Assembly (NCBI GenBank): GCA_001465935.1
Contig: LNKV01000050.1
Span: 124,001 to 188,000 of the forward strand
Reading direction: 5' to 3'
DNA: 64,000 bases
Source: Clarireedia homoeocarpa
Lineage: Eukaryota; Ascomycota; Leotiomycetes; Helotiales; Rutstroemiaceae
Below, piece by piece: positions 11,200 through 22,400 of this stretch. The notes below the pieces were generated by a model. It did not search any database. It was not told the DNA's origin and was given only the letters and a program-made list of their open reading frames with translations. Position 1 is the stretch's first letter. Each line of letters begins with the position of its first letter. The position numbers and the translations under genes were made by a program.

Positions 11200-12583
11200 T
11201 TAAAACGGCTGCGCCCTCCCTGTCGGCTTGTAGCCATTCCCCGGAAACGCTGCAAAAAGCCCAGCATTATACCCAGTCAGCGCCGGACATCCCAAGTTCT
11301 CCAAAATCGGCTTCAACTGCGCAGTCGCCCACTTCACCACTCCCGCAACATCATCTACGACCGCCTGAATCGCACCCGGGATCTCGGCCTGCATTGCCTG
11401 AATGCCGAAACACACGAGGTTGTTCCCCTTCAGGAGATCATCCACACTGTTATACACTCCGCCGGTGAGATTTCCCAGGTCGACACCTGCGAAGGAGTTT
11501 ACAGATCCGGTGTTACCGCCGATGCGGGCAGCATCTGGGTAGGCGAGGATGTTGGCGACGAGGTCGAGGACTGCGGAGGCGGTGCTGTAGGGATTGCTGG
11601 AGGGACGGCGGTACCAGTTGGGAGGAATGCGTTCTTGGCCTTTGTTCCAGACGAGAGCGGTGTCGGGACCGGAGACGCCGAAGAATGATTTTAGGGTAGA
11701 GGAGTCGAGGAAGCCGTTAGGTTCGTCGGCGCTGTGGTTGGAGAACAAGTTGATAACGAAGAAGTGGGCTGCGGGGGCAGCGATGGCGCCGGCAAATGGG
11801 GGAGAGAAGTAGTAGGGGTTGGTGGAGATTGATTGCGCGCGGTTCCAGGCGTGGTGAATGCGGGCAGCAGAGAGGTTATAGAGACCGTTGGAAGCGAGGT
11901 TGTAGAAGTCTGGCGAGGAATGGGTTAGTTCGAGGAGGCAAAAATTATGGCGAAAGGAATGAAACTTACGTTGGAACTTGGTCATACTAAGGGAGTGAGC
12001 ATCTCCACCATTTGTGTAGGCATCGAACTAAGATGGTTAATGAATATAGTGTCAAGAGGGCCAGTAGACTTACTCGACCGAAGGATGCATCACCCTCGTA
12101 CTTGTTGTGAGAGTACGAGATACCCTGAGGTTTTCCGCCCAACAAGCTCAGAATAGATCCAGAATAAGGACCACCAATTGACCAAGTCAGACTACCAACA
12201 TCTCCAGCTTGAACGATCCCGGTGACTGCGAGGAGAGCACCTAAGTCAGTGCCAAAGTTGTAAGCTGCGTTCAAGCCAGAGATAGCTAAAGAAGTCAACA
12301 AAGCATACCATCAAACAAATCGGGGAAAGCATTTACTTTGTGCGAGAGTCAAAATGCCATTGCGAGGAATGTAGCCATGGTTGGCAGCAGCATTCAAACC
12401 AGGACAAGGTCCACGAATATCAGTAGCTCCGGGTGCAATGTATTGATGACCTGTTGCGGAAGAGACATCAACGAGTTGATCAACTGGATCAAAATTGAGG
12501 CAAGGTATTTGACCGCAGTTAGATTCTGCGGCTGTACGAACAATACCAGAAGCAAAAGCGATGATCAAAGTAGAGGACTTCAT
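11200..12583 (-). CDS. Secreted family-2 haem peroxidase (chloroperoxidase/peroxygenase-like)
   Basis: Four exons on the minus strand: 12337-12583, 12074-12285, 11970-12027 and 11200-11909, with introns of 51, 46 and 60 bp; 408 aa. An N-terminal signal peptide precedes the haem-thiolate motif PCPGLNAAANHGYIPRNG (proximal Cys about residue 60) and then SHNKYEGDAS (Glu146-Gly147-Asp148), the distal and cation-site block of peroxidase family 2. Members halogenate or oxygenate organic substrates with H2O2. Where peroxygenases carry a distal Arg and Glu (R..TAY.E), this protein reads SPPFAGAIAAPAAHFF, so that acid-base pair seems to be missing and activity may differ. It starts at the methionine directly before the signal peptide; a longer in-frame start at 12610 is less likely. 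Confidence 0.9.
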
Positions 12584-13286
12584 GACTTGAAATTTTCGTG
12601 GGTTATTCATGTGTGTAGTGGAAAGATTGAGGGGTTTTTCAAGATAGAAGTAGCCCCTGCGAGGACGAGGCCTTATTATAAAGCTTCTTTTCCGCTACTA
12701 AGGTTCAACTGGACAAGAACGAAGTCAGAGACATAATGAATGGGTTGACAATCGAGAAGCTAACCCAAGCAATGTCTCAAAGCTTTGGAATTTGGTGGGG
12801 TAGCGATACCGAGTATACTATTTAACCAATCGCTGTCGCGATATTGGCTATAACAGACCTCTTGATGGCAACATAGACTGAAGCACTAGTTCACCCCGAT
12901 GGGCTAGGTTTCTAGGGATACCAATTTTGATTAGATCGATACTTGATCTAGTCAGCCCCAAATCGACAGCTCTTATTGAGCCGAAAACTGTCATAATATA
13001 TCCTCAAAACGACAGGTCAATAGCGGCCAGCAACTATGCCGGTATCACTACAATATAAGGGTATTTATGAACCGGTCGGTGTGACGACTCGTACCGATTC
13101 GCACCTGAGTCGTGTACACACGTAGTTGCAACCTGAGTCATACACTTCACTAGGGGTATCGCTAAGGTTAGCTCTGGAGCCCTCTGGTTCTACACAAGGC
13201 CTCTTCTGATATATAGTCTTAGTTCTTTAGTTCAATATTCTAAGGTTATTCAGCACCTTTATTAGTGGTTTCGTCACAGTCGGCCG

Positions 13287-13362
13287 ATTCGCACTTCAGG
13301 CAATATTGACTAATGGGGTAGGCCTCTTCGGCAGTATTGACGGATGGGCCTGAAGTGCGAAT
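13287..13362. repeat. 15-bp perfect inverted repeat with 46-nt spacer
   Basis: ATTCGCACTTCAGGC at 13287-13301 is mirrored exactly by GCCTGAAGTGCGAAT at 13348-13362. Both arms also have a copy of TATTGAC nearby, on the inside. Related CGATTCGCACCTGAG text lies at about 13097, which suggests remains of a larger repeat. Confidence 0.85.
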
Positions 13363-14351
13363 GGGGCGGACCAGATCGGGGGAAGTCAATCAGTAGCAAC
13401 ATGTGATGTCTTGTTTGAAGATCTCGTCTGATATGAGATGCTTGACCACAATGTAAGCTTCATTTGGGATATCGCACTAGCTGTTCATTTTTCATGATAT
13501 GAAACTCAACAACCTCGAGAGGAAGGCTGGACGACCCAGAATGTAAGTTCGGTGTCAAATAAAAGAACGTCGAACTGGAAACTACCGTCAGAACGAAGTT
13601 GCCAGGTACGTGAAAGTAACAAAGCTCACTGTCTATGTTCTTCCCTACACCTGAGCCCAGACGCTGGTGAAATAGCTGTAATGCTGCAGCAATCTTGGGT
13701 GTTGATGAACCTTACCATTTTCGACTGTGAGGTAATTTCAAGTAGGAAGAGTCTATGGAAACCCGTAGATAAGAAATTTTCTGTATGAGAATGTTTAAAC
13801 AGAAGACCTGAGCTTTTTCAGTGCAAAGGCAGTGTGAGCATGGGAAAGTGACTCTGAGTCAAATGAAAGTTGAAGGAGAAAGAAATTCGGTATGGAGAAT
13901 GCCTATCACACGACTGACGGTTCTAGTTGCTCGTAATCTACCTGTTAAGTAGGAGTATTAACCAGCGGTAAGTTTAGTTTATATATTAATATTATAATGC
14001 ATAAAATAGGGGCTGAGACACACTAGTACCTTCAACAGGAGAGGTAGACGATAGACACGTGCCAGTAGTTATGATATCACGTGCCGGCCAAGTCTCGGAT
14101 GGGAATAAACAAATATGGGAGCGAAAAACACAAAGAGACAAAAGACCAAGATTCCAACATGTAAACATGTAAATATGCGGAAGGCGTGAAAGCAACCTTC
14201 AAATGCCCTCGCGTTGTACACCGCTTTTATCCCTTAGAAGCGGCAAGTCTAGAACTGAGGAATAGCAATGCTTGTGGAACATGAATGTCTTAAGACTGGA
14301 TCACTAGACCAATCTTTGTGATGCGCTCGCCGATTCGCCCAGGTGGAGTGA

Positions 14352-14401
14352 CAAGAGGCAGCAAGAGGCAGCAAGAGGCAGCAAGAGGCAGCAAGAGGCC
14401 T
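14352..14401. repeat. 10-bp tandem repeat, five copies
   Basis: Unit CAAGAGGCAG, four perfect copies plus a final CAAGAGGCCT. It lies in non-coding DNA. Confidence 0.9.
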
Positions 14402-15220
14402 GAAGGTCTGGAAGTGCTTTTGATAACTTAGTCACGAATGAAAAAGTGTCGCCACCATGAAGCCACGCCAGCTGATTTGCAGGTCTGCAGTTTGTTGTCG
14501 CTTAGTAACCCGGAGCATTGCATGGTACCATTGCATTGATGACAAGGGTATTGTTTCCTAGTCCGTCGGGGAACTTTGAGGATCCTTTACGAAAGAAGCG
14601 GACGAGGGGGGGGGAGACTGCAGCCAAGGAAGAGTATCCTATCCGAGGGGGAGTATATCCTCAGCTGCGAGGTTGTGTTTGTTTGTTGTCTGTTGTTTGT
14701 TGCAAGTTAATCGCAGAGATCGCAGAGATCACAGAGTAAGTAGAAGGAAAGAAGAGTTGTACTCAGTATGTAGTGTACGAAGGTAGTCGTAGTCCATCGA
14801 GACTTGCCGTTTCTTCCCCAGAATGTCTTGAAAGGGACCAACCAAGGAATCCGCCCAAGGATTATCCGACATTTTGGGGCCGGTTGGCGCACAAAGCTAC
14901 CCTTACCCTTATGCCAAAAGCGAGAAAACCCAAGGTTAAGGTTAAGCAGCGGAAGAAAAAGCAAGTTTCTTCCCCTCAAAGGCCATTTCGAGTCGAGTCC
15001 GAGTTCGAGTTCGACTTCGAGAGATACAGCAACAGCGACAGCTCAAAACAACGCCCAAGGCTTGAGCCTTCTCAGTAGGAGTGAGAACATGGATGTGATA
15101 ACTTACGGCCTTCTTGAACAGATAATCTCAATCTCTTTGTGTTGCTGAACGCCGACTCCTGCCACCAATATCTTGCACAAATTCTCTCCTCCAATACACA
15201 CGCTTGAATACAATGCCGAC

Positions 15221-17066
15221 ATGTCGAAATCTCTCTCTGTAGATTTGGCAGATCATCCAATCAACAATCTTCCTTCGGACGAAGCACAAGACCACCTGCA
15301 AGCACAAGCCGATGCCGATACTACTCGAACTACCGATTCTCGTACATGTACTAAGGAGGCCAGGAACAATAATACTAGCATGAATTTGGACCCGCCAACG
15401 TCCGACATAAATCTGAGCGATCCATCCGCGGATCAAAATGAGCTCAATGGTGCGGAACAATCCCATTTACCAAACCGGTCTGTTGAGCACGAAAACGGTG
15501 AAGTCGAAGTCGAAGTCGATAAGGCGGCAGATGCGGCGATAATTGACACGACAACGACCTCGACAACCTCAACCACCGCTGCGGGGAAAGCGAATGCGGA
15601 GAACCCTGATTCAGGTATGACTGCTTCGTTCTTGAATGGTTCCTGCTCCTATCATGTGAATGTCCTGTTCTGCAAACTATCTTGTGGATTTAACATTACA
15701 TTACATTACATTACATGCGCCCGACCCTCTCTATTTATGCTGAGTTCACCTTTTCTAATTACGATCATTCTTCCTTTTAGTCGCACCACCTTCTATCGTA
15801 CGACGCCCCCGCGAGAACATAGATAGCCCTATCCAGTCCCAGCATTCTACTAATACAAATACAACTCATATACCTTCCGCCGACCAACTTCCTACTACTC
15901 TCGAATCAATAGCCTCTATATCCACGGCTCCACCAAGATCGACGAACCACACCACGAGCTCTGCTACCACGTCGCCTGAGGACAAGATGCTTTTTGGTAG
16001 AAAGGCTGCCGCACGTCGACGTGTATTGGCAAAATCCAATGCGCTGACCGAGTATGAGGCTGATCTCACAAGCAAAGATCGAACAAAGCAGAAAGAAGCT
16101 GTGAGGAAATATCTGGATGAACACATTAAGACGGATTGGAAATGGGATTGGCCACCCAAAACAAGCGAATCTGCGGATGCAGAAGAAACACCTATTGAAG
16201 GAACAATCACCATTGACGAAGAGTGGCGAGAGCGAGATGAATGGGAAAGCAACGTCAGCGAAAGTGATGAAGACCCCACCTCACCCAAAGGACCAGTAAA
16301 CATAAATTCCCCCGAAAAAGAAAGTGCCTTCCGCTTCGACAGTCCCGACGGCGTCGGCGCCTGCATCCAAAAACAGGCAGCTGATCGCAAACGCCGCCGT
16401 AAGAAGCGTCTCGCAGAAGAAATGAAATGGAACGATGGAGCACGGTGTTTCGTCGCCCGTCGCGACGCCTGGACCTGCGCACGTCAAGTCCCTCCCTCTT
16501 CCAAACGTCCCTCCCGCGTGAAAACCAACCAAACCATCACCTCCGTCGCCGAAGACGGCAGCAGTACCGCAGCTGATGACGAGTATTCCTCAGACGAAGA
16601 ATGGGATACCGAAATCCCCATCGCGGGACCGCTCTTACCACCCGATAATGCCATGCGGGCGAGCATCACGCCCGCCGCCTACGGCATGATATACGATAAA
16701 GTAATCGTGCAAGCGCTAACGCCGAGCTGTCCGATGAACCTGCGGGACGTCACGAGGAGCTGCGTGCAAGGTTGGAAACGCGATGGGGAGTGGCCGCCGA
16801 GAGCTTCGGTCGTGGAGCAGGCGGCGGTGGTGAAGAAGAGGAATCAGAGGAGGTTGAGTTTGGCGAATATTTTGGGGTTGGATCGCTCGCCGAGTACGCC
16901 TACTGATGCGAGGTTGGATTTGGCGGCGGCGATGGGGGGTACGGGGGGTGCTGGGACGGAGAGTCCGGCGTTGAAGAGTCCGACTACGCCGGGGGGAAGC
17001 ATTAAGAAGGGGCTGCAGAAGATATTGAGTTTTGGACATGATAGTACGGGGGGGAAGAAGAGTTAG
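15221..17066 (+). CDS. Unknown conserved-looking fungal protein, 559 aa
   Basis: Two exons, 15221-15614 and 15781-17066, with a 166-bp intron (GTATGA donor, TTTTAG acceptor); the join gives NPDS-V-APPSIVRRP. I do not recognise a named domain. Residues 1-200 are acidic and Ser/Thr-rich and probably disordered. A charged, probably helical core follows, with RKAAARRRVLAKSNALTEYE, an AVRKYLDEH stretch and a WKWDWPP motif. A very basic RKRRRKKR patch could be a nuclear localisation signal. After an acidic segment (DDEYSSDEEWDTEIP) comes a more ordered stretch (ITPAAYGMIYDKVIVQALTP, CVQGWKRDGEWPP). The C-terminus is Gly/Ser-rich. The 5' splice context and the uninterrupted 1.3-kb second exon support a real gene. 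ATG 15221 is chosen as the first methionine in frame. Confidence 0.75.
15615..15780 (+). other. Intron of the 559-aa protein gene
   Basis: 166 bp, GTATGA donor and CCTTTTAG acceptor, long for this window. A short ATTAC tandem run lies inside (about 15693-15716). Confidence 0.8.
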
Positions 17067-19411
17067 TGTGAGGGATTTTTTCTTGAAGATATGATAATGA
17101 GATGAAACAAGTTGAGCTGAGATGAAATGACTTCCATAGCAAACCAAACAATACTCTAATTTTTTCCTCGTCAGATTCTCCCAGTCTTTTCCTCCCTTGT
17201 AGCTTCCATATGTGTCTTTACAAGCGCATACAGAATGAGTGGGTCGGTGTAGCTCGCTTTACTATGAGTACTGGTAGAGCTTGGGGAATATTATATCATA
17301 TGAGCAGACGCCTCTTTTCGCCATTCGTCAAGTCGACGAGATCCATGACAGCTCTTTCCCATGTCCTCAAATACATACTCATCACACATATATCATATCA
17401 CTCTTTCTACTCTACTCTACTCTATCTCTCACCACAGTACAGCACAGCACATATATCCATTTCCCTGATCCAAAGCTATATCAAAATGATACATATATGT
17501 AATCAATCTATCTATCCATCAAAGAAATCCCATCCACCAAACACCCACTTACTGTAAATCTAAACAACACACCTCACCTTCAAATCCGAGAATAAGAACA
17601 ATACTAAAGGCGCACACAACAATATTAACACCATAAGCGAGACGCTCTTTCTTTCATCGATGCAACGACCATTATACTCGTATATGCCACTTTCTACTCT
17701 ACACATTGTATATAATATAAACTCCCTCCTCCCCTCCCCTCACCTCATCCCCTCTATCCACTTCGCTCCTATATTTATTTATCTATTCATTCACCTTCCT
17801 ACCAAACCCAACCCAACCCAACCCATCCCATCCCATCCCATCCCATCCCATCCCATCTCAGATTTCCAATTATAAAAACTCACCTACCTTCCTCACCTAC
17901 ACCTTTTCTTTTCTTTCCTTCCCCAGAATAGAAGACATACATTATTATATAAAACATAAACAAGCAATCTCCCCATCCAAACCCCTCCCTCCAACAAAAC
18001 AAACACACACACACACCATGTCACAAATCCCCCCCTGGGTAACGACCTTCCCGAACTACCCTCATCCTCCGCATATCCCCCCCTAAGCACCATCGTCCCG
18101 AGACTGCGCCCCTTACCTCCAGCACAGTACAGTACAGTACATGCATACAAACACAAACACAAATATCCCGCAGCGCAGCGCAACGTGGGACTGTCTGCAC
18201 AGTACTGTACTGTACAGCTTCAGCACCCCGCCGCCCCGCCAAAACCACCACGACGAAGTTTGCAGGCTATTCATTTATTGATTTTCACTCACTCACTCAC
18301 TCACTCACTCATCTACCATAAGTACTGTACTCGGAACTTTCCTTTCCAAAGAGACTAGGGGAAAAAAGAGAGAGAGAGACGCGAGGTTTTCCCACCGTAC
18401 GTAGTATTCAGTCAATAAGCCAGCTAGGCAGCCAGTCACTCACTCACTCACTCACCCCCCCGTGAGTTGAGTTGAATTGATTAGACTAGACTAAACTACT
18501 GTGCACCCCGCTCCGCGATAAGATCCACGACGAATACATACATACATACATACGTACATACATCCGAACGAACGGACGGACGGACAAGCCACCACTAGCT
18601 GAGCTGCTCATTGTTAAGCTCTCACTAGCCGGCTGAGACGGCAGGGTAGATGGATGGATGGATAGAGGGAGGAGGACAGGGTGCTTGATATGATACGATA
18701 TGATATGAAAGAAGGAAGGAAGGAAGGAAGGACTCGAAGGAGAAAGAAAGTACAATACGCGAATGCAAAGAAACATAACATAAAAGCAGAAAAAGAATAG
18801 AATAAGTTAGTTACCCAAAGCAGAATAAATCATCATCATCATCATCACAGACCCACCCCGATTCTCACTCCCAATCCAAATTTGCATAACATATATATGT
18901 ATATATAGTAGTAGTAATATTAATGCGCATACTCTCCGACGATTAAAAAAAAGAATTATCAGTCGAAGATTCGCAGGACTACATTCTCCATTTTCCACTT
19001 CTATATCCCTCCGATATTCTCTGCAATCGCTCTGCCCCGATACATATCCACTTCCGCATTCGTTTTTTGCCGCATAAAACCCATCACGAGAAGTGCATGC
19101 ATGCTCGCTCGCTCCTCAGTTAACTCTAGTAAAGGCAAGGCAAATATCCCATCCCTCGCTCGCACCAACAAGATATGAAATATAACAATATTGATATCAT
19201 AAAGCAAAAGCCCAACCCAGCTCCCTTTCCTCTTGGTATCCATTCCATACCGCGCTCTTGATAAATATCATGCGCCCTTCCAATGTAATCATCCTCCGCA
19301 ACGCCCCGAAAATGTTGGTGAAGGAACTTGTGGTCAATGTAGTGGTTGTTTGTTTGTTTGTTCGTTTGTACAGACCCAACTCTCGAAATAAAATTGTCAA
19401 AGAAGCAGTGT
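17067..19411. other. Microsatellite-rich convergent spacer
   Basis: No gene seen. It contains many simple repeats: CCCAT pentamers (about 17820-17857), CA repeats (about 18000-18016), ACTC tetramers (about 18287-18311 and again about 18437-18454), ATAC (about 18535-18554), GGAC (about 18574-18586), GATG (about 18650-18663), GAAG (about 18713-18732) and CAT (about 18830-18847). Between the 3' ends of two convergent genes, this stretch probably holds their 3' UTRs. Confidence 0.65.
18127..18215. repeat. 14-bp inverted repeat of GTAC units
   Basis: GTACAGTACAGTAC (18127-18140) is the exact reverse complement of GTACTGTACTGTAC (18202-18215). Each arm is itself a short tandem repeat, so slippage could also explain the pairing. 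Confidence 0.75.
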
Positions 19412-22400
19412 CTAATCAGATTTCGGTGGTCTCGAAGAAGCCCTTTGAGAAGAGGCCCTGTGGGGCGAGTTACTCTGTCCTGGAGATTTGCTACGATAAG
19501 GAGGAGGGCCATGGCGTTCTTGCTGTTGTGAAAGGTCTTCTGAAGGTTTACCACTAATCATATTCCTAGCTCGGTTTGGTGACTGTGATTGTCGTGAAAG
19601 AGGGTTTTTAGTAGCAGAAGCGGCCACCCGAGCTTCCAGCGCACGTTGCATCTGTCTCAATGCCGCTGATTCCCCATTCGCGTGCATACTGCGCTTCTTT
19701 TTGGCCGGAGGGATAACAGGAGTCCTTAAAGATAGAGGCTGACGGTTCATGGACTTATGCGTTGATGTCTAGAAGTATTATGGCATATTAGCTTTTGGAA
19801 TTGTTCCTGCAACCCAACCCGCGAGTCTTTTTGAGAGGGAGATTACCGAGGGCTTTGCATTGCTTGATGGTATAGTAACTGCTCTAGATGAATTGGAATG
19901 GGCCACTATAATGTTCTGATTGACTCCATTGGCAGTACCTTGGGCTAGAGCTGCTTGGGCCATTAATTGATCGTCGCAAACTTGCTGTTGCAGCTGGTTG
20001 TCTTCAGCCATGTTTATGTCCCGGGTAGTAGTATTGATTGGAAGCTGTGTTATCTGATGCAAAGAGCTGCCATGACCTGACACCAACACATCATCCGTCG
20101 AACTTTGAGAAGATTGCTGTCCCGAGTCCCCTGCAGGCTGTGGTTGTAGCTTTTGGGGGGGTAATATTGAAGGTCTAACAAGCCCCGCCCCGGAGTAAAG
20201 TGGCACCTGACTAACTGAAGTAGGCTCTGCTTTTGGCAGAGGAATCGTCGTGTCAGCTTGTTCTGCACTCTGAATATTTTCGGTTTGAGGGTGACTCTGG
20301 GGCGGACCGCTTCTAATCCTAACAAGCACTTCGTCCAAGAAATCCTCGGGGCTCAACTGGTGCGAAAGCAATTCAGAAAGTCTGTCACCGTTCCCACGGA
20401 TGATATCCGAAGCAGTGTCAAGGGCTTCGCCGAGTTTCTGGTTGTCCATGGAGCTTTCAAATACTTCGGTGATCGTCCGGTAAAGTTCCCTGACTTTAGT
20501 TTCAGTTTCTTCTGCACTCGAAAATATGTTTTTGTGAGTAGAAGTTTTCTTGAGAAGTTTCAAAAAACAAGCGCTGGCCTAGGAATTGTCAGTCCAGGGT
20601 TCCTTTTTAAATTTAAACGAGGATCTTACGAAAGTTGCTGGGTCAGAATCCACAAGCTCTGGGACCGGAGATCCTGGGCTGTTGTCAACTGGTAGATTGG
20701 GCTGATCCTGCAAACCGGCATTTTGAGCGGTAGCTTCTTTTTTGTTGATGTAAACTACGACGGCCGCAACGGCACTGCTAGAGACTACGGCTTTTGTATT
20801 TTGAGCAGGCATCGTCGTTGAAACCCTTCCACCGGCGCTGGAAATAGCCGTCGAAGAATGAAACGGTAATTTCTGAATCCGGAGTGCCTCCTGTTCTCGA
20901 ATTCTTTCTTGTGTTCGCAATGCCTCGGCAGCTGCCTGCTTTTGTAAGAGATCATGATATGCCTTTGGATCAGTTCGTTTGAGCTGTTCAAGCTTTACCA
21001 TGTTCTGAACCTCTTGCTTTTCCTTTTCTGTCAAACGATCCTGATCATCCTCCTCAAATGTATCCGACTGCACAATTGCTTTAATGGTGCCTTCAGCTGA
21101 TGCTGGTCCCAGAATCTTATCAAGTACGGCGGGGTCCATGCCCTGAAATTTAGATAGGTCTTGTTGCTCAACATCCTTAGGTTCGTGTAAGAATTTACCT
21201 AGTCCTTTCTGCGCCCATGAAATCGGATTTTTCTTGTCCACGACCCTGAAGGCAAGTTGCGTCTTGAAAATTGCAGTATTGTGTATACTACTTTCGAACG
21301 TGCCAGCAGCCATCAATCGATAAACAAACACCTTCTTAGTTTGCCCAATGCGGTACGCCCTGCCGATAGCTTGCTCCTCATGAATTGGGTTATACCTGAA
21401 ATCGAAAATGACAACTCTGTTGGCACCGAACAAGTTAAGTCCTAAACCACCGGCCGTCGTAGAAATAAGGAAAAGATCCTTGTCGTTTGAATTGAACTTT
21501 TTCGTAAGCCCTTGACGTTTGTTCATTGCCGTCTTACCGTCGAGTCTGGAGAATTTCCTTCCTTGTTTCATGCAGAGGTCCTGCAGAAAGTTGAGAGTTG
21601 AGATCATTTGGGAAAAGACAAGCACTTTGTCACCAACAGCTTTGGATGCATCAAGAATCTGGCAGAGTATCTTGACTTTGTTCGAAAGGTCAATGCTTTT
21701 AAGATCGCAGTTAACAGAATGGAATAACTTCTGCTCTTGAGTAATAAGGTCTTCTGTTGCGCCCGTTTTCCATGCACTAGATTCCAGGAGGCCATCTTCA
21801 TCTGTGATGTCCTGAGCATCTGCAGGTCCAACCGCCAAGAGAGTGGAATTATGCTGGGCATCTTGGACTCGTTCCTCCAGTTTAGCCTTGAAGCAGTATG
21901 GATGGCTGCAGAGAAGTGAGAGGATGCCAAGATAAGACAACATAGTAGCTGATTTGACCTCCCCAGATTTCGTGAGAGGAATATTGTTGGAAGCTGACAT
22001 CGAGCGAACATAAGTAATGTATGCATGTTTCTGGAGCTTTGTCAAAGAACACATGATGACAAACTCTTTTTTGGGTGGAAGATCGGCTCGAAGAACTGAC
22101 ATATTAGCGCGATTTACTTTCGGAGACAGGTCTTCGTTCAAGACGTTAAGCATTTTCAAACTTTTACGCTTCTCGTATGACGTGCTATCAATGTACAAGC
22201 CCTGCTCGATGGGATCTTTGTACTTAGCTCGGAATTCAGTAATTGGCCCGAGGTAGTTCGGTGCCACCCATTCTATCATTGTATGATACTCCTCAACGTT
22301 ATTGGCGAGCGGCGACCCGGTAAGAGCAATCCTAGTCTTTGATTTGAACTGGGATGCGGCCAAAGTGACAGCAGCGGATGCATTCTTCAACCTATGTGCT

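Larger units (their letters stand above)
12584..15220. other. 2.6-kb intergenic spacer
   Basis: Only short open frames without family character (for example 13552-13788, 14518-14739, 14773-15078) are present. It holds the hairpin at 13287-13362 and the 10-bp array at 14352-14401. The right end is the promoter of the next gene. Confidence 0.5.

Noticed and set aside
14773..15078. 101-codon basic open frame upstream of the 559-aa gene
   Set aside because: Overlaps another frame of similar length and lies in the likely 5' leader; no evidence for coding.
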